A stretch of DNA of 64,000 bases from Paraburkholderia bannensis NBRC 103871 (GCF_000685015.1 NZ_BAYA01000022.1:1-64000), one strand, 5' to 3'. Shown: positions 8,900-17,518, counted from the stretch's first letter. The notes: a model not told the origin generated them from the letters alone. Made by a program: numbers and translations.

Positions 8900-9595
8900 A
8901 TGACGCAATTCCGCATCGCTCCCAGCATCCTCTCGGCCGACTTCGCACGGCTGGGCGAGGAAGTCCGTAACGTTGTCGCCGCCGGCGCCGACTGGATCCA
9001 CTTCGACGTGATGGACAACCATTACGTGCCGAATCTCACCATCGGCCCGCTCGTGTGCGAGGCGATCCGCCCGCACGTGGACGTGCCCATCGACGTGCAT
9101 CTGATGGTGCGCCCGGTCGATCGCATCGTGCCCGATTTCGCCAAGGCCGGCGCGAATCTCATCAGCTTCCACCCGGAAGGCTCGGATCACATCGACCGCA
9201 CGCTGTCGCTGATCCGCGACCACGGCTGCAAGGCCGGTCTCGTGTTCAACCCGGCCACGTCGCTGAACTACCTCGACCACGTGATGGACAAGGTCGACCT
9301 CGTGCTGATCATGTCGGTGAACCCGGGTTTTGGCGGCCAGTCCTTCATTCCCGAGGCGCTCAACAAGCTGCGTGAAGCGCGCGCGAAGATCGACGCCTAC
9401 ACCGCACGCACGGGCCGCGAAATTCACCTCGAAGTCGATGGCGGCGTGAAGATCGACAACATCGCCGAAATCGCCGCAGCAGGCGCGGATACCTTCGTCG
9501 CCGGCTCGGCCGTGTTCGGCAAGCCGGACTACAAGGCCGTGATCGACCAGATGCGCGCGCAGCTCGCCACGGTCAAGGGCGCGGGCGCAGCATGA
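8900..9595 (+). CDS. rpe: ribulose-phosphate 3-epimerase
   Basis: TIM-barrel enzyme of 231 aa that interconverts ribulose-5-P and xylulose-5-P in the pentose phosphate and Calvin pathways. The start MTQFRIAPSILSADFARLGEE is typical. Metal-ligand and catalytic segments are visible as WIHFDVMDNHYVPN, DVHLMV, MSVNPGFGGQSF and EVDGGV. It overlaps gph by four bases (ATGA), so the two are translationally coupled. Confidence 0.96.
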   Translation: MTQFRIAPSILSADFARLGEEVRNVVAAGADWIHFDVMDNHYVPNLTIGPLVCEAIRPHVDVPIDVHLMVRPVDRIVPDFAKAGANLISFHPEGSDHIDRTLSLIRDHGCKAGLVFNPATSLNYLDHVMDKVDLVLIMSVNPGFGGQSFIPEALNKLREARAKIDAYTARTGREIHLEVDGGVKIDNIAEIAAAGADTFVAGSAVFGKPDYKAVIDQMRAQLATVKGAGAA

Positions 9596-10299
9596 GCGCC
9601 ACCGTCAAGTTCACGGCGCCGCGCATCGAAGCGGCGCTGATCGACCTCGACGGCACCATGGTCGACACCGCCGACGATTTCGCGGCGGGCCTGAACGGCA
9701 TGCTCGCCCAGTTCGACGCCGAGGAAACGACGCGCGAAGAGGTCATGGGCTATGTCGGCAAGGGTTCGGAACATTTGATCAAGAGCGTGCTCGCGCCGCG
9801 CTTTGCGCAGGACGACGCCCAGGCGCGCTTCGACGAAGCGCTCGCGCTCTACCAGGACGAGTACGCGAAGATCAACGGCCGCCACACGCATCTGTATCCC
9901 GATGTGGAAGCCGGGCTTTCCGCGCTGCGCGACCAGGGCATTCGCCTTGCCTGCGTGACCAACAAGCCGCACCGCTTCGCCGTCGAGCTGTTGCAGCAAT
10001 ACGGCCTCGCGCGCTACTTCGAGGCCGTGCTGGGCGGCGACAGCCTGCCGAAGAAGAAGCCCGATCCGCTGCCCATGCTCACGGCGTGCGAGCGCCTGGG
10101 GGTGCAGCCGCAGGCGGCGGTGGCCATTGGCGATTCGGAGAACGACGCGCTCGCGGGCCGCGCGGCGGGCATGGCGACCCTCACGGTGCCCTATGGCTAC
10201 AATCATGGCCAGCCTGTACAAAAAATTGAGTCGGATGGTATAGTTGCCACGCTGCTCGAAGGCGCCAAAGCCATCGCAGCACACAATCTTCTGACCTAA
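9592..10299 (+). CDS. gph: phosphoglycolate phosphatase
   Basis: HAD-superfamily phosphatase of 235 aa. The catalytic DLDGT motif has Asp18 and Asp20. Motif II is VTNKPHRF, the motif III lysine lies in PKKKPDPLP and the acidic motif IV is GDSENDALAGRAAG. It removes phosphate from 2-phosphoglycolate. The rpe-gph pair directly upstream of trpE is a standard arrangement in this group. Its stop is 28 bases before the trp leader peptide, so the trp promoter must lie inside or just after gph. Confidence 0.93.
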   Translation: MSATVKFTAPRIEAALIDLDGTMVDTADDFAAGLNGMLAQFDAEETTREEVMGYVGKGSEHLIKSVLAPRFAQDDAQARFDEALALYQDEYAKINGRHTHLYPDVEAGLSALRDQGIRLACVTNKPHRFAVELLQQYGLARYFEAVLGGDSLPKKKPDPLPMLTACERLGVQPQAAVAIGDSENDALAGRAAGMATLTVPYGYNHGQPVQKIESDGIVATLLEGAKAIAAHNLLT

Positions 10300-10327
10300 G
10301 TTCTGTACTTACCGTCACCTTATCCTC

Positions 10328-10402
10328 ATGTTTCTGAATAAAAAACGGAGTCTGAGCAGCATCGACCGGGGAGCCTGGCCCTGGCGTCGCTGGTCGCGCT
10401 AA
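10328..10402 (+). CDS. trpL: trp operon leader peptide (candidate TrpL)
   Basis: A 24-codon frame beginning ATG TTT CTG and ending TAA. It carries three Trp codons within six near its end (residues 17-22, W-P-W-R-R-W). Trp is the rarest residue, so this density upstream of trpE is the signature of attenuation leader peptides. It is too short for ordinary gene finding. No strong Shine-Dalgarno precedes the ATG, which lowers certainty. Stable hairpins and a U-tract follow directly. Confidence 0.7.
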   Translation: MFLNKKRSLSSIDRGAWPWRRWSR

Positions 10403-10478
10403 CCTCACTCGAGGTTCGCTGAAGTCGCGCGCAAGCTCCTCTTCAGCTCCGTTTTTTACTTCGCTGCGCGCTTGCGCG
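10340..10478 (+). promoter_or_regulatory. trp attenuator with terminator-like hairpin
   Basis: After the leader stop, AACCTC (10401-10406) pairs with GAGGTT (10411-10416). GCTGAAG (10418-10424) pairs with CTTCAGC (10441-10447) and is followed by six T (10452-10457), a terminator-like element. Two competing pairings exist. CTCCGTTTTTT (10447-10457) is an exact complement of 10340-10350 inside the leader peptide gene, and CGCGCAAG (10427-10434) pairs with CTTGCGCG (10471-10478). The overall logic of Trp-codon stalling choosing between folds is inferred. Confidence 0.6.
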
Positions 10479-10789
10479 TGTTTCGTCTCTCTCGTCTCTA
10501 AACTGTTGCGGTTACCCGTCGGCTGGTTTTGCCGTGGGCTTTCGCCGTCCTTGCATGCCGATCCCGCGCATGCCGGGCCGCCAGCGCCTACGTCACGCAC
10601 CTGCTGCCGATTCTCCGCACACCGGCCCGGCACAGGTTTGCGCCTTTGCACGACAGCGGGCCGCACGAGCGAGCGCCAGCGTACTCAAGCACTCAAAACA
10701 GACGCCATCGCGCACACGCCGCGCCCCTTTTTGAGCCGCACAGGGCCCGCACCCGACGTCGCGAACGGCAGCACGCACAGGATCGGAAC
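10479..10789 (+). other. untranslated stretch between attenuator and trpE
   Basis: About 310 bp without a convincing gene. It would be transcribed as the long 5' part of the trpE mRNA, or it may hold a second promoter. I see no clear -35/-10 pair. Confidence 0.4.
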
Positions 10790-12283
10790 ATGACCGAACT
10801 CGAATTTCAGTCCCTCGCCAACGAGGGTTACAACCGCATCCCGCTGATCGCCGAAGCCCTCGCCGATCTCGAAACGCCGCTTTCGCTGTACCTGAAGCTC
10901 GCGCAACCCGAGCGCGGCGGCGCCAACTCCTTCCTGCTGGAATCCGTCGTGGGCGGCGAGCGCTTTGGGCGCTACTCGTTCATCGGCTTGCCCGCACGCT
11001 CGCTGATTCGCGTGAAAAACGGCGTCTCGGAAGTCGTGCGCGACGGCCAGGTGATCGAGACGCACGACGGCGATCCGCTCGAATTCATCGCCCAGTACCA
11101 GGCGCGCTTCAAGGTCGCGCAGCGTCCGGGCCTGCCGCGTTTCTGCGGCGGCCTGGCCGGTTACTTCGGCTACGACGCGGTGCGCTATATCGAGAAAAAG
11201 CTCGCGAGCACCTGCCCGCCCGACGATCTCGGCCTGCCCGATATCCAGTTGCTGCTCAGCGAAGAAGTCGCCGTGATCGACAATCTCGCGGGCAAGCTCT
11301 ACCTGATCGTCTACGCCGATCCGCAAACGCCAGAGGCCTACACCAAGGCGAAGCATCGCCTGCGCGAACTCAAGCAGCGCCTGCGCGCAACGGTGCAGCC
11401 GCCGGTCACCTCGGCGAGCGTGCGCACCGAGACCTATCGCGAATTCAAGAAGGACGATTACCTCGCGGCCGTGCGCAAGGCGAAGGAATACATCGCCGCG
11501 GGCGAGCTGATGCAGGTGCAGGTCGGCCAGCGCCTGACCAAGCCGTATCGCGACAATCCGCTCTCGCTTTATCGCGCACTGCGCTCGCTCAATCCGTCGC
11601 CGTACATGTACTACTACAACTTCGGCGACTTCCACGTGGTGGGCGCGTCGCCGGAGATTCTGGTGCGCCAGGAGCAGCGCGGCGAAGACCGCATCGTGAC
11701 GATCCGTCCGCTCGCCGGCACGCGCCCGCGCGGCAACACGCCCGAGCGCGACGCCGAACTCGCGACCGAGCTGCTCAACGATCCGAAGGAAATCGCCGAG
11801 CACGTCATGCTGATCGACCTCGCGCGCAACGACGTGGGCCGCATCGCCGAAATCGGTTCGGTGACGGTGACCGACAAAATGGTCATCGAAAAGTACTCGC
11901 ACGTGCAGCACATCGTGAGTTCGGTCGAAGGCAAGCTCAAGGCCGGCATGACCAACTATGACGTGCTGCGCGCGACCTTTCCGGCGGGCACGCTCTCGGG
12001 TGCGCCGAAAGTGCGCGCGATGGAACTGATCGACGAGCTCGAACCGGTGAAGCGCGGCCTGTACGGCGGCGCGGTCGGCTACCTCTCGTTCAACGGCGAG
12101 ATGGATCTGGCCATCACGATCCGCACCGGCGTCATCCACAACGGCAATCTGTACGTGCAGGCCGCCGCGGGTGTCGTAGCGGATTCGGTGCCCGAGTCGG
12201 AATGGCAAGAAACCGAAAACAAGGCGCGCGCTGTGCTGCGCGCCGCCGAGCAGGTGCAGGACGGCCTCGACAGCGACTTTTGA
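10790..12283 (+). CDS. trpE: anthranilate synthase component I
   Basis: Protein of 497 aa, full length for TrpE. It converts chorismate to anthranilate with ammonia delivered by TrpG. The N-terminal region includes LLESVVGGERFGRYSFIG, near the tryptophan feedback site. The chorismate-binding domain contains IRPLAGTRPRG, LIDLARNDVGR and FPAGTLSGAPKVRAMELID. The ATG at 10790 gives the conserved N-terminus MTELEFQSLANEGYNRIPLI; longer frames upstream lack homology. It is the first structural gene of trpEGDC and is probably controlled by the leader. Confidence 0.96.
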   Translation: MTELEFQSLANEGYNRIPLIAEALADLETPLSLYLKLAQPERGGANSFLLESVVGGERFGRYSFIGLPARSLIRVKNGVSEVVRDGQVIETHDGDPLEFIAQYQARFKVAQRPGLPRFCGGLAGYFGYDAVRYIEKKLASTCPPDDLGLPDIQLLLSEEVAVIDNLAGKLYLIVYADPQTPEAYTKAKHRLRELKQRLRATVQPPVTSASVRTETYREFKKDDYLAAVRKAKEYIAAGELMQVQVGQRLTKPYRDNPLSLYRALRSLNPSPYMYYYNFGDFHVVGASPEILVRQEQRGEDRIVTIRPLAGTRPRGNTPERDAELATELLNDPKEIAEHVMLIDLARNDVGRIAEIGSVTVTDKMVIEKYSHVQHIVSSVEGKLKAGMTNYDVLRATFPAGTLSGAPKVRAMELIDELEPVKRGLYGGAVGYLSFNGEMDLAITIRTGVIHNGNLYVQAAAGVVADSVPESEWQETENKARAVLRAAEQVQDGLDSDF

Positions 12284-12301
12284 TTTGAGCGGAGATAGAC
12301 C

Positions 12302-12877
12302 ATGTTGCTCATGATCGACAACTACGATTCGTTTACCTACAACATCGTCCAGTACTTCGGCGAACTCGGCGAAGACGTCCGCACGCACCGTAACGACGAA
12401 ATCACCATCGACGAAATCAAGGCGCTCAATCCCGAGCGCATCTGCCTGTCGCCGGGCCCAAGCAACCCGCAGAACGCGGGCATCACGCTCGACGTGCTGC
12501 GCGAATTTGCGGGCAAGACGCCGATTCTGGGCGTGTGCCTCGGCCATCAGGCCATCGGCGAAGCATTTGGCGGGCGCGTCGTGCGCGCCAAGACCATCAT
12601 GCACGGCAAGGTGAGCCAGATCGAGACCGACTGCAAAGGCGTGTTCGCCGACCTGCCGAAGCATTTCAACATCACGCGCTATCACTCGCTCGCGATCGAG
12701 CGCGAATCGCTGCCCGATTGCCTCGAAGTGTCCGCATGGACGGAAGACGGCGAAATCATGGGCGTGCGCCACAAGACGCTTGCGGTCGAAGGCGTGCAGT
12801 TCCATCCGGAATCGATTCTCTCGGAGCACGGCCACGCCCTGTTCGAGAATTTCCTGAAGCAGACCAAGCGCGCGTAA
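12302..12877 (+). CDS. trpG: anthranilate synthase component II (glutamine amidotransferase)
   Basis: Class I glutamine amidotransferase of 191 aa. The nucleophile is Cys79 in LGVCLGHQAIGEAFGG and the C-terminal His-Glu pair is in VQFHPESILSEHG. It releases ammonia from glutamine for TrpE. It starts 18 bases after trpE. Family members can also serve folate synthesis as PabA; the trp context supports trpG. Confidence 0.95.
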   Translation: MLLMIDNYDSFTYNIVQYFGELGEDVRTHRNDEITIDEIKALNPERICLSPGPSNPQNAGITLDVLREFAGKTPILGVCLGHQAIGEAFGGRVVRAKTIMHGKVSQIETDCKGVFADLPKHFNITRYHSLAIERESLPDCLEVSAWTEDGEIMGVRHKTLAVEGVQFHPESILSEHGHALFENFLKQTKRA

Positions 12878-12902
12878 AGCAGCTCAAGCCGGAGGCCAGA
12901 AC

Positions 12903-13931
12903 ATGATTACCCCCCAGGAAGCGCTGCAACGCACGATCGAGCACCGCGAAATCTTCCACGACGAGATGCTGCATCTCATGCGCATGATCATGCGCGGCGA
13001 GCTTTCGCCGGTGCTGTCGGCGGCCATCATCACCGGCCTGCGCGTGAAGAAGGAAACCATCGGCGAGATCGCGGCGGCCGCGACCGTGATGCGTGAGTTC
13101 GCGAATCACGTCGAGGTGAAGGACAACTCGAACTTCATCGACATCGTCGGCACCGGCGGCGACGGTTCGCACACCTTCAACATCTCCACGGCGTCGATGT
13201 TCGTCGTCGCGGCGGCGGGCGCGAAGGTCGCCAAGCACGGCAATCGCGGCGTCTCCAGCAAGTCGGGCAGCGCGGACGTGCTCGACGCGCTCGGCGTGAA
13301 CATCGACCTCCAACCGGATCAGGTCGCCGCGTCGATCGCCGAAACCGGCATGGGCTTCATGTTCGCGCCCAACCATCACCCGGCGATGAAGAACATCGCC
13401 GCCGTGCGCCGCGAACTGGGCGTGCGCACGATCTTCAACATCCTCGGCCCGCTCACGAATCCGGCCGGCGCGCCCAATCAGCTGATGGGCGTGTTCCACC
13501 CCGACCTCGTCGGCATCCAGGTGCGCGTGATGCAGCGCCTCGGCGCGAAGCACGTGCTCGTCGTGTACGGCAAGGACGGCATGGACGAGGTCTCGCTGGG
13601 CGCGGCAACGCTCGTCGGCGAGCTGAAGGACGGCGAGATTCGCGAGTACGAGATCCATCCGGAAGACTTTGGCCTGCAGATGGTGTCGAACCGCTCGCTC
13701 AAGGTCGAGAACGCCGAGGAGTCGAAGGCGATGCTGCTTGGCGCGCTCTCGAACGAAGCGGGCACCGCGCGCGAAATCGTCGCGCTCAATTCAGGCACGG
13801 CGCTTTATTCGGCCAACGTCGTCGACTCGATCGCCGACGGCATCGCGCTTGCGCGCGAGACCCTCGCCAGCGGCCGCGCACGCGCCAAAGTCGACGAACT
13901 GGTACGCTTCACGCAGCAATTCAAGCGCTAA
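12903..13931 (+). CDS. trpD: anthranilate phosphoribosyltransferase
   Basis: Protein of 342 aa that joins anthranilate to PRPP. The PRPP loop GTGGDGSHTFNIST begins at about residue 83. The KHGNRGVSSKSGSADVLDALG segment and the DGMDEVSLG motif are present. It follows trpG by 25 bases and precedes trpC by 37 bases in the same orientation. Confidence 0.96.
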   Translation: MITPQEALQRTIEHREIFHDEMLHLMRMIMRGELSPVLSAAIITGLRVKKETIGEIAAAATVMREFANHVEVKDNSNFIDIVGTGGDGSHTFNISTASMFVVAAAGAKVAKHGNRGVSSKSGSADVLDALGVNIDLQPDQVAASIAETGMGFMFAPNHHPAMKNIAAVRRELGVRTIFNILGPLTNPAGAPNQLMGVFHPDLVGIQVRVMQRLGAKHVLVVYGKDGMDEVSLGAATLVGELKDGEIREYEIHPEDFGLQMVSNRSLKVENAEESKAMLLGALSNEAGTAREIVALNSGTALYSANVVDSIADGIALARETLASGRARAKVDELVRFTQQFKR

Positions 13932-13968
13932 AACCCCGCTGATCCAGCACCGTTTTTTGTAGACCATC

Positions 13969-14754
13969 ATGAGCGACATCCTCGAAAAGATCATTGCGGT
14001 GAAGCGCGAAGAAGTGCGCGCCGCCGAGCAGAGCGCCCCGCTCGAAGAACTGCGCCTCGCGGCGAGCACGCGCGACCTGCGCGACTTCGTCGGCGCGATC
14101 CGCGCAAAGCACGCGAACGGCCAGGCGGCCGTGATCGCCGAAGTCAAGAAGGCGAGCCCGTCGAAGGGCGTGCTGCGCGAGAACTTCAATCCCGCCGAAA
14201 TCGCGCGCTCGTATGCCGAAGGCGGCGCGGCGTGCCTGTCCGTGCTCACCGACGTGCAGTTCTTCCAGGGCAGCGTCGCCTACCTGGAAGCCGCGCGCGC
14301 GGCGTGCAACCTGCCGGTGATCCGCAAGGACTTCATCGTCGATCCGTACCAGGTCGTCGAAGCCCGCGCGATGGGCGCCGATGCGATCCTGCTGATCGCC
14401 GCCGCGCTCGAACCGTCGCAGATGCGCGACCTCGAAGCGCTCGCGCATTCGCTCGGTCTCGCTGTACTGGTCGAAGTGCACGACCGCGAAGAACTCACGC
14501 ACGCGCTCACCTTGAAGACGCCGCTGATCGGCATCAACAACCGCAATCTGCGCACCTTCGAGACCACGCTGCAAACCACCATCGGCATGCTGGACGACGT
14601 GCCCGAAGACCGCATCGTCGTGACGGAATCGGGCATTCTTTCGCGCGCCGATGTCGAGAAGATGCGCGAGCTGGCCGTGCACACGTTCCTGGTCGGCGAG
14701 GCGTTCATGCGCGCCGACGAGCCGGGCGCGGAACTCGCGCGCATGTTCTTCTGA
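13969..14754 (+). CDS. trpC: indole-3-glycerol phosphate synthase
   Basis: Stand-alone TIM barrel of 261 aa that closes the indole ring. Conserved elements are IAEVKKASPSKGVLRENF, CLSVLTDVQFFQGS, VIRKDFIVDPYQV, IGINNRNLRTFE and VTESGILSRADV. It is not fused to TrpF, as is normal in this lineage. The remaining genes trpF, trpB and trpA are not in the window. Confidence 0.96.
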   Translation: MSDILEKIIAVKREEVRAAEQSAPLEELRLAASTRDLRDFVGAIRAKHANGQAAVIAEVKKASPSKGVLRENFNPAEIARSYAEGGAACLSVLTDVQFFQGSVAYLEAARAACNLPVIRKDFIVDPYQVVEARAMGADAILLIAAALEPSQMRDLEALAHSLGLAVLVEVHDREELTHALTLKTPLIGINNRNLRTFETTLQTTIGMLDDVPEDRIVVTESGILSRADVEKMRELAVHTFLVGEAFMRADEPGAELARMFF

Positions 14755-14775
14755 GCGTCACGGGAACACGCAGTC

Positions 14776-15402
14776 ATGGGTATCGAACGCGAAATCAAGC
14801 TCGCGCTGCCGCAGGATCAGGTGGACGCCGCGCTGCGCTTCTTTGCGACCCGCACGGGCGCAGAAGGCCACGCCATCCGGCTGGAGAACATCTACTTCGA
14901 CACGCCCGAGCTTGCGCTCGCGCGGGCGAAGAGCGCGCTGCGCCTGCGCCGCGCGCCGCAGGGCTGGCTCCAGACGTTCAAGACCGTGGGCGTGGCGCAA
15001 AACGGTCTGCACGCGCGCCACGAGTGGGAAATGCCGGTTGCGGGCGAGGCGCTGGAAGTCGACAAGCTGCTGCACGAATGCGATGAAGCGGGTGTATCGA
15101 CGGCGCTTTCCGCAGCGGCCGCGAACCTGATTCCGCTCTTTCGCACCGACTTCACGCGCACGCTGTGGACGTTGACGGTCGCGGGCACGCAGGTCGAAGC
15201 CGCCGTCGATCAGGGCGAAGTCAGCGCGGACGTGAACGGCGAAGCGCGCCGCGCGCCGATCTGCGAAATCGAGCTCGAATTGAAAGACGGCGACGAAGCG
15301 GCGCTGCACACGCTCGCCGACGAACTCGCCAAAGCGCTGCCGGGCCTCGCGCCCGACGACATCAGCAAGGCGCAGCGCGGTTACAGGCTGCGCGAAGGCT
15401 GA
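14776..15402 (+). CDS. CYTH domain protein (candidate inorganic triphosphatase)
   Basis: Protein of 208 aa. The N-terminus MGIEREIKL carries the ExExK signature (residues 4-8) of CYTH triphosphate-tunnel enzymes. Further tunnel strands are YFDTPELALARAKSALRLRR and EIELELKDGDEAAL. Family members hydrolyse inorganic triphosphate or act as adenylate cyclase or thiamine triphosphatase; the substrate here is unknown. It follows trpC by 21 bases and so probably rides on the trp transcript, which ends at the terminator 50 bases later. Confidence 0.88.
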   Translation: MGIEREIKLALPQDQVDAALRFFATRTGAEGHAIRLENIYFDTPELALARAKSALRLRRAPQGWLQTFKTVGVAQNGLHARHEWEMPVAGEALEVDKLLHECDEAGVSTALSAAAANLIPLFRTDFTRTLWTLTVAGTQVEAAVDQGEVSADVNGEARRAPICEIELELKDGDEAALHTLADELAKALPGLAPDDISKAQRGYRLREG

Positions 15403-15409
15403 AAGCTGA

Positions 15410-15448
15410 AAGGTCGAAACACAAGGTCGAAACAAAAGGCCGAAACCA
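15410..15448. repeat. three 13 bp tandem repeats just after the CYTH stop
   Basis: Units AAGGTCGAAACAC, AAGGTCGAAACAA and AAGGCCGAAACCA follow each other without a gap, starting 7 bases past the stop codon. They lie between the gene end and its terminator. Confidence 0.8.
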
Positions 15449-15453
15449 CTGAC

Positions 15454-15483
15454 AACGGCGCGATCAACTTCGCGCCGTTTTTT
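15454..15483 (+). terminator. intrinsic terminator of the trp-CYTH transcript
   Basis: A 9 bp stem, AACGGCGCG paired with CGCGCCGTT, has an 8-base loop and leads directly into a run of T (15478-15483). Confidence 0.85.
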
Positions 15484-15586
15484 CTCTCGCTGACCTCGCT
15501 GTTAGTTGCAACATGAAGTTGCAATATACGCGCCGAAGCGCCCGCCGCATTGAACCGCCGCGCGTTTACTGCGACACTTCCGGCCC

Positions 15587-16558
15587 ATGACATCCACGAA
15601 ACGCACGCACGCTGCGACGCCGGTGCAAGCCTCGCTCTTCGAGGACGCTTTGCCCGATACCGCGCAGGCCACCCTGGACGATCCGTCCGTACCTGAAGTC
15701 GATCCGCGCCAGATCACGATTTTTTCGCTTTTCGAGGATGACGAGTTTCCGCTGCCTGCCGTCGACTCGGCCGTGGCGACCGCTACGACAGACGACGCAC
15801 CCGCACCCGCCCAAGCCATGACCCAGACCGCCGCCGCACCCGCGCGCCTCGAAGACCAGTTCGCCGCCCTGCCCACCGCGTGGCGCGATTTGCTCGAACC
15901 GTTTATCGCAAGCGATGCGTTTGCGCCGCTCTGCCAGTTCGTCGATGCCGAACGCGCGGCGGGCAAGACCGTCTATCCCGCCGATGTGTTCCGCGCGCTG
16001 CGCCTCACCTCGCCCGACGACGTCAAGGTGGTGATCCTTGGCCAGGATCCTTATCACGGCGACGATCGCGGCACGCCGCAGGCGCATGGCCTCGCGTTTT
16101 CGGTGCCGCCGGGCGTGCGTCCGCCGCCCTCGCTGCGCAACATGTTCAAGGAAATCGCGGCGAGCCTCGGTATCGAAGCGCCCGCGCACGGTTGTCTCGA
16201 CGCCTGGGCGCGTCAGGGCGTGCTGCTGCTCAACACCGTGCTGACCGTCGAGCGCGCGAACGCCGCGAGCCACGCGAAGCGCGGCTGGGAGCGTTGCACC
16301 GATACGCTGATCCACGAACTCGCCACGCGTCACCAGCATCTGGTGTTCATGCTCTGGGGCGCGCACGCGCAGAACAAGCGCGCGCTGCTCGGCAATGGTG
16401 AACATGGCGTGCTGGAAGCGCCGCATCCGTCGCCGCTGTCGGCGCATCGCGGCTTTCTGGGCTGCGGACATTTCGTGCAGGCGAACGAATACCTGGAGGC
16501 GCATGGCCGCCAGCCGATCGACTGGCGCTTGCCGGAAGTCGGCGAAGTGCTTGCCTGA
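15587..16558 (+). CDS. ung: uracil-DNA glycosylase with an acidic N-terminal extension
   Basis: Family 1 uracil-DNA glycosylase that removes uracil from DNA. The catalytic water-activating motif is VVILGQDPYHGDDRG, followed by AHGLAFSVPPGVRPPPSL, LLLNTVLTVE and the DNA-intercalation loop HPSPLSAHRGFLG. At 323 aa it is about 90 residues longer than the typical enzyme. The extra N-terminus is low-complexity, Ala/Asp/Thr-rich and probably disordered. It contains QASLFED (residues 14-20) and QITIFSLFEDD (42-52), both resembling sliding-clamp-binding motifs. The gene is separated from trpC-CYTH by a terminator. Confidence 0.95.
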   Translation: MTSTKRTHAATPVQASLFEDALPDTAQATLDDPSVPEVDPRQITIFSLFEDDEFPLPAVDSAVATATTDDAPAPAQAMTQTAAAPARLEDQFAALPTAWRDLLEPFIASDAFAPLCQFVDAERAAGKTVYPADVFRALRLTSPDDVKVVILGQDPYHGDDRGTPQAHGLAFSVPPGVRPPPSLRNMFKEIAASLGIEAPAHGCLDAWARQGVLLLNTVLTVERANAASHAKRGWERCTDTLIHELATRHQHLVFMLWGAHAQNKRALLGNGEHGVLEAPHPSPLSAHRGFLGCGHFVQANEYLEAHGRQPIDWRLPEVGEVLA

Positions 16559-16607
16559 CGAACTGACGTTTCGACGCTAAGAACCCAGGCTTCAAGCGCA
16601 GAATAAA

Positions 16608-16641
16608 AAAAACGCCACGAAATCGCTTTCGTGGCGTTTTT
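16608..16641. terminator. bidirectional terminator between ung and azoR
   Basis: A 15 bp perfect stem pairs 16608-16622 with 16627-16641 around a TCGC loop. The core is ACGCCACGAAA, with A and T runs at the two ends. It serves both convergent genes. Confidence 0.9.
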
Positions 16642-16697
16642 CTTTTGCAGCTCGCCATGCCGCGCAACGAAGCGCGGCATGGTAACCCAGGTACGAC

Positions 16698-17294
16698 TCA
16701 GGCTGCGGCGATTGCTTCGCGCGCGCTGGCGAGCGCTGCGCTGGCTGCGTCGGCGCCCATGTTCAGGCCTTCGGCGTAGATGAAGTTCACATCGGTCATG
16801 CCCAGGAAGCCCAGGAACGACGTCAGGTACGGCGTCTGGCTGTCGTGCGCCGTGCCTTGATACTTGCCGCCGCGAGCCGAAACGACGAACACCTTCTTGC
16901 CCTTCACGAGGCCCTCGGGGCCGTTTGCCGTGTACTGGAACGTGATGCCGGCGCGGGCGATCCAGTCGAAGTACGTCTTCAGTTGCGACGAGATGCCGAA
17001 GTTGTACAGCGGAGCGCCGATCACGACGATGTCAGCGGCTTGCAGTTCGGCGATCAGGGCTTCGCTGCGTGCGGCGATGGCCTGCTGCTCCGGCGTGCGC
17101 TGGTCAGCCGGCGTGAAGAACGCGCCGAGGACGCTGTCGTCCAGGTGCGGCAGCGGATCGGCTTGCAGGTTGCGCGTAACGACTTGCGCGCCCGGATTCG
17201 ATTGTTGCAGCTTGGCCGTCAATTCGTTGACGAGCAGCGTCGATTGGGCGCCTTGCGAGCGGGCGGCGGAATTGATTTGCAGGATCGTGGTCAT
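16698..17294 (-). CDS. azoR: FMN-dependent NADH-azoreductase
   Basis: Flavodoxin-fold quinone/azo reductase of 198 aa. The FMN phosphate loop lies in INSAARSQGAQST near the N-terminus, the isoalloxazine loop is GAPLYNFGISSQLKTYFDWI and the VSARGGKY segment follows. The ATG at 17294 has a GGAG site five bases upstream and is preferred over an in-frame GTG six bases further up. It is a single-gene unit. The physiological role is probably quinone or nitro/azo detoxification. Confidence 0.93.
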   Translation of the reverse strand: MTTILQINSAARSQGAQSTLLVNELTAKLQQSNPGAQVVTRNLQADPLPHLDDSVLGAFFTPADQRTPEQQAIAARSEALIAELQAADIVVIGAPLYNFGISSQLKTYFDWIARAGITFQYTANGPEGLVKGKKVFVVSARGGKYQGTAHDSQTPYLTSFLGFLGMTDVNFIYAEGLNMGADAASAALASAREAIAAA

Positions 17295-17417
17295 GGTCAC
17301 TCCTTCGGGGTCGGTGTGCGCAACGTTGCGCGAGTGAAGCCATTGTGTTTTTTTGCTGCGCGCCGAAAAAGTAGCCCGCCGATGACGGATTGTTGCAACG
17401 ATAGAACAATCGGGACG

Positions 17418-17454
17418 AAAAAAAGCGGCGGGGCCGGATGGGCCTCGCCGCTTT
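17418..17454 (-). terminator. terminator after the M61 peptidase gene
   Basis: Read on the minus strand, a 14 bp stem (17441-17454 with 17422-17435, one G-U pair, 5-base loop) runs into a T tract. It lies about 65 bases downstream of the peptidase stop. Confidence 0.8.
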
Positions 17455-17518
17455 CAATGTGCGGGTAAAAAGCTGAGGAAAGCGCTTGCCTGCCCTCAGC
17501 CTCTAGTACGAGCGACGC

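Noticed and set aside
10226..10243. Possible trp promoter with TTGAGT and TATAGT inside gph
   Set aside because: The two boxes are only 6 bases apart, so they cannot be used together. The trp promoter remains unplaced.
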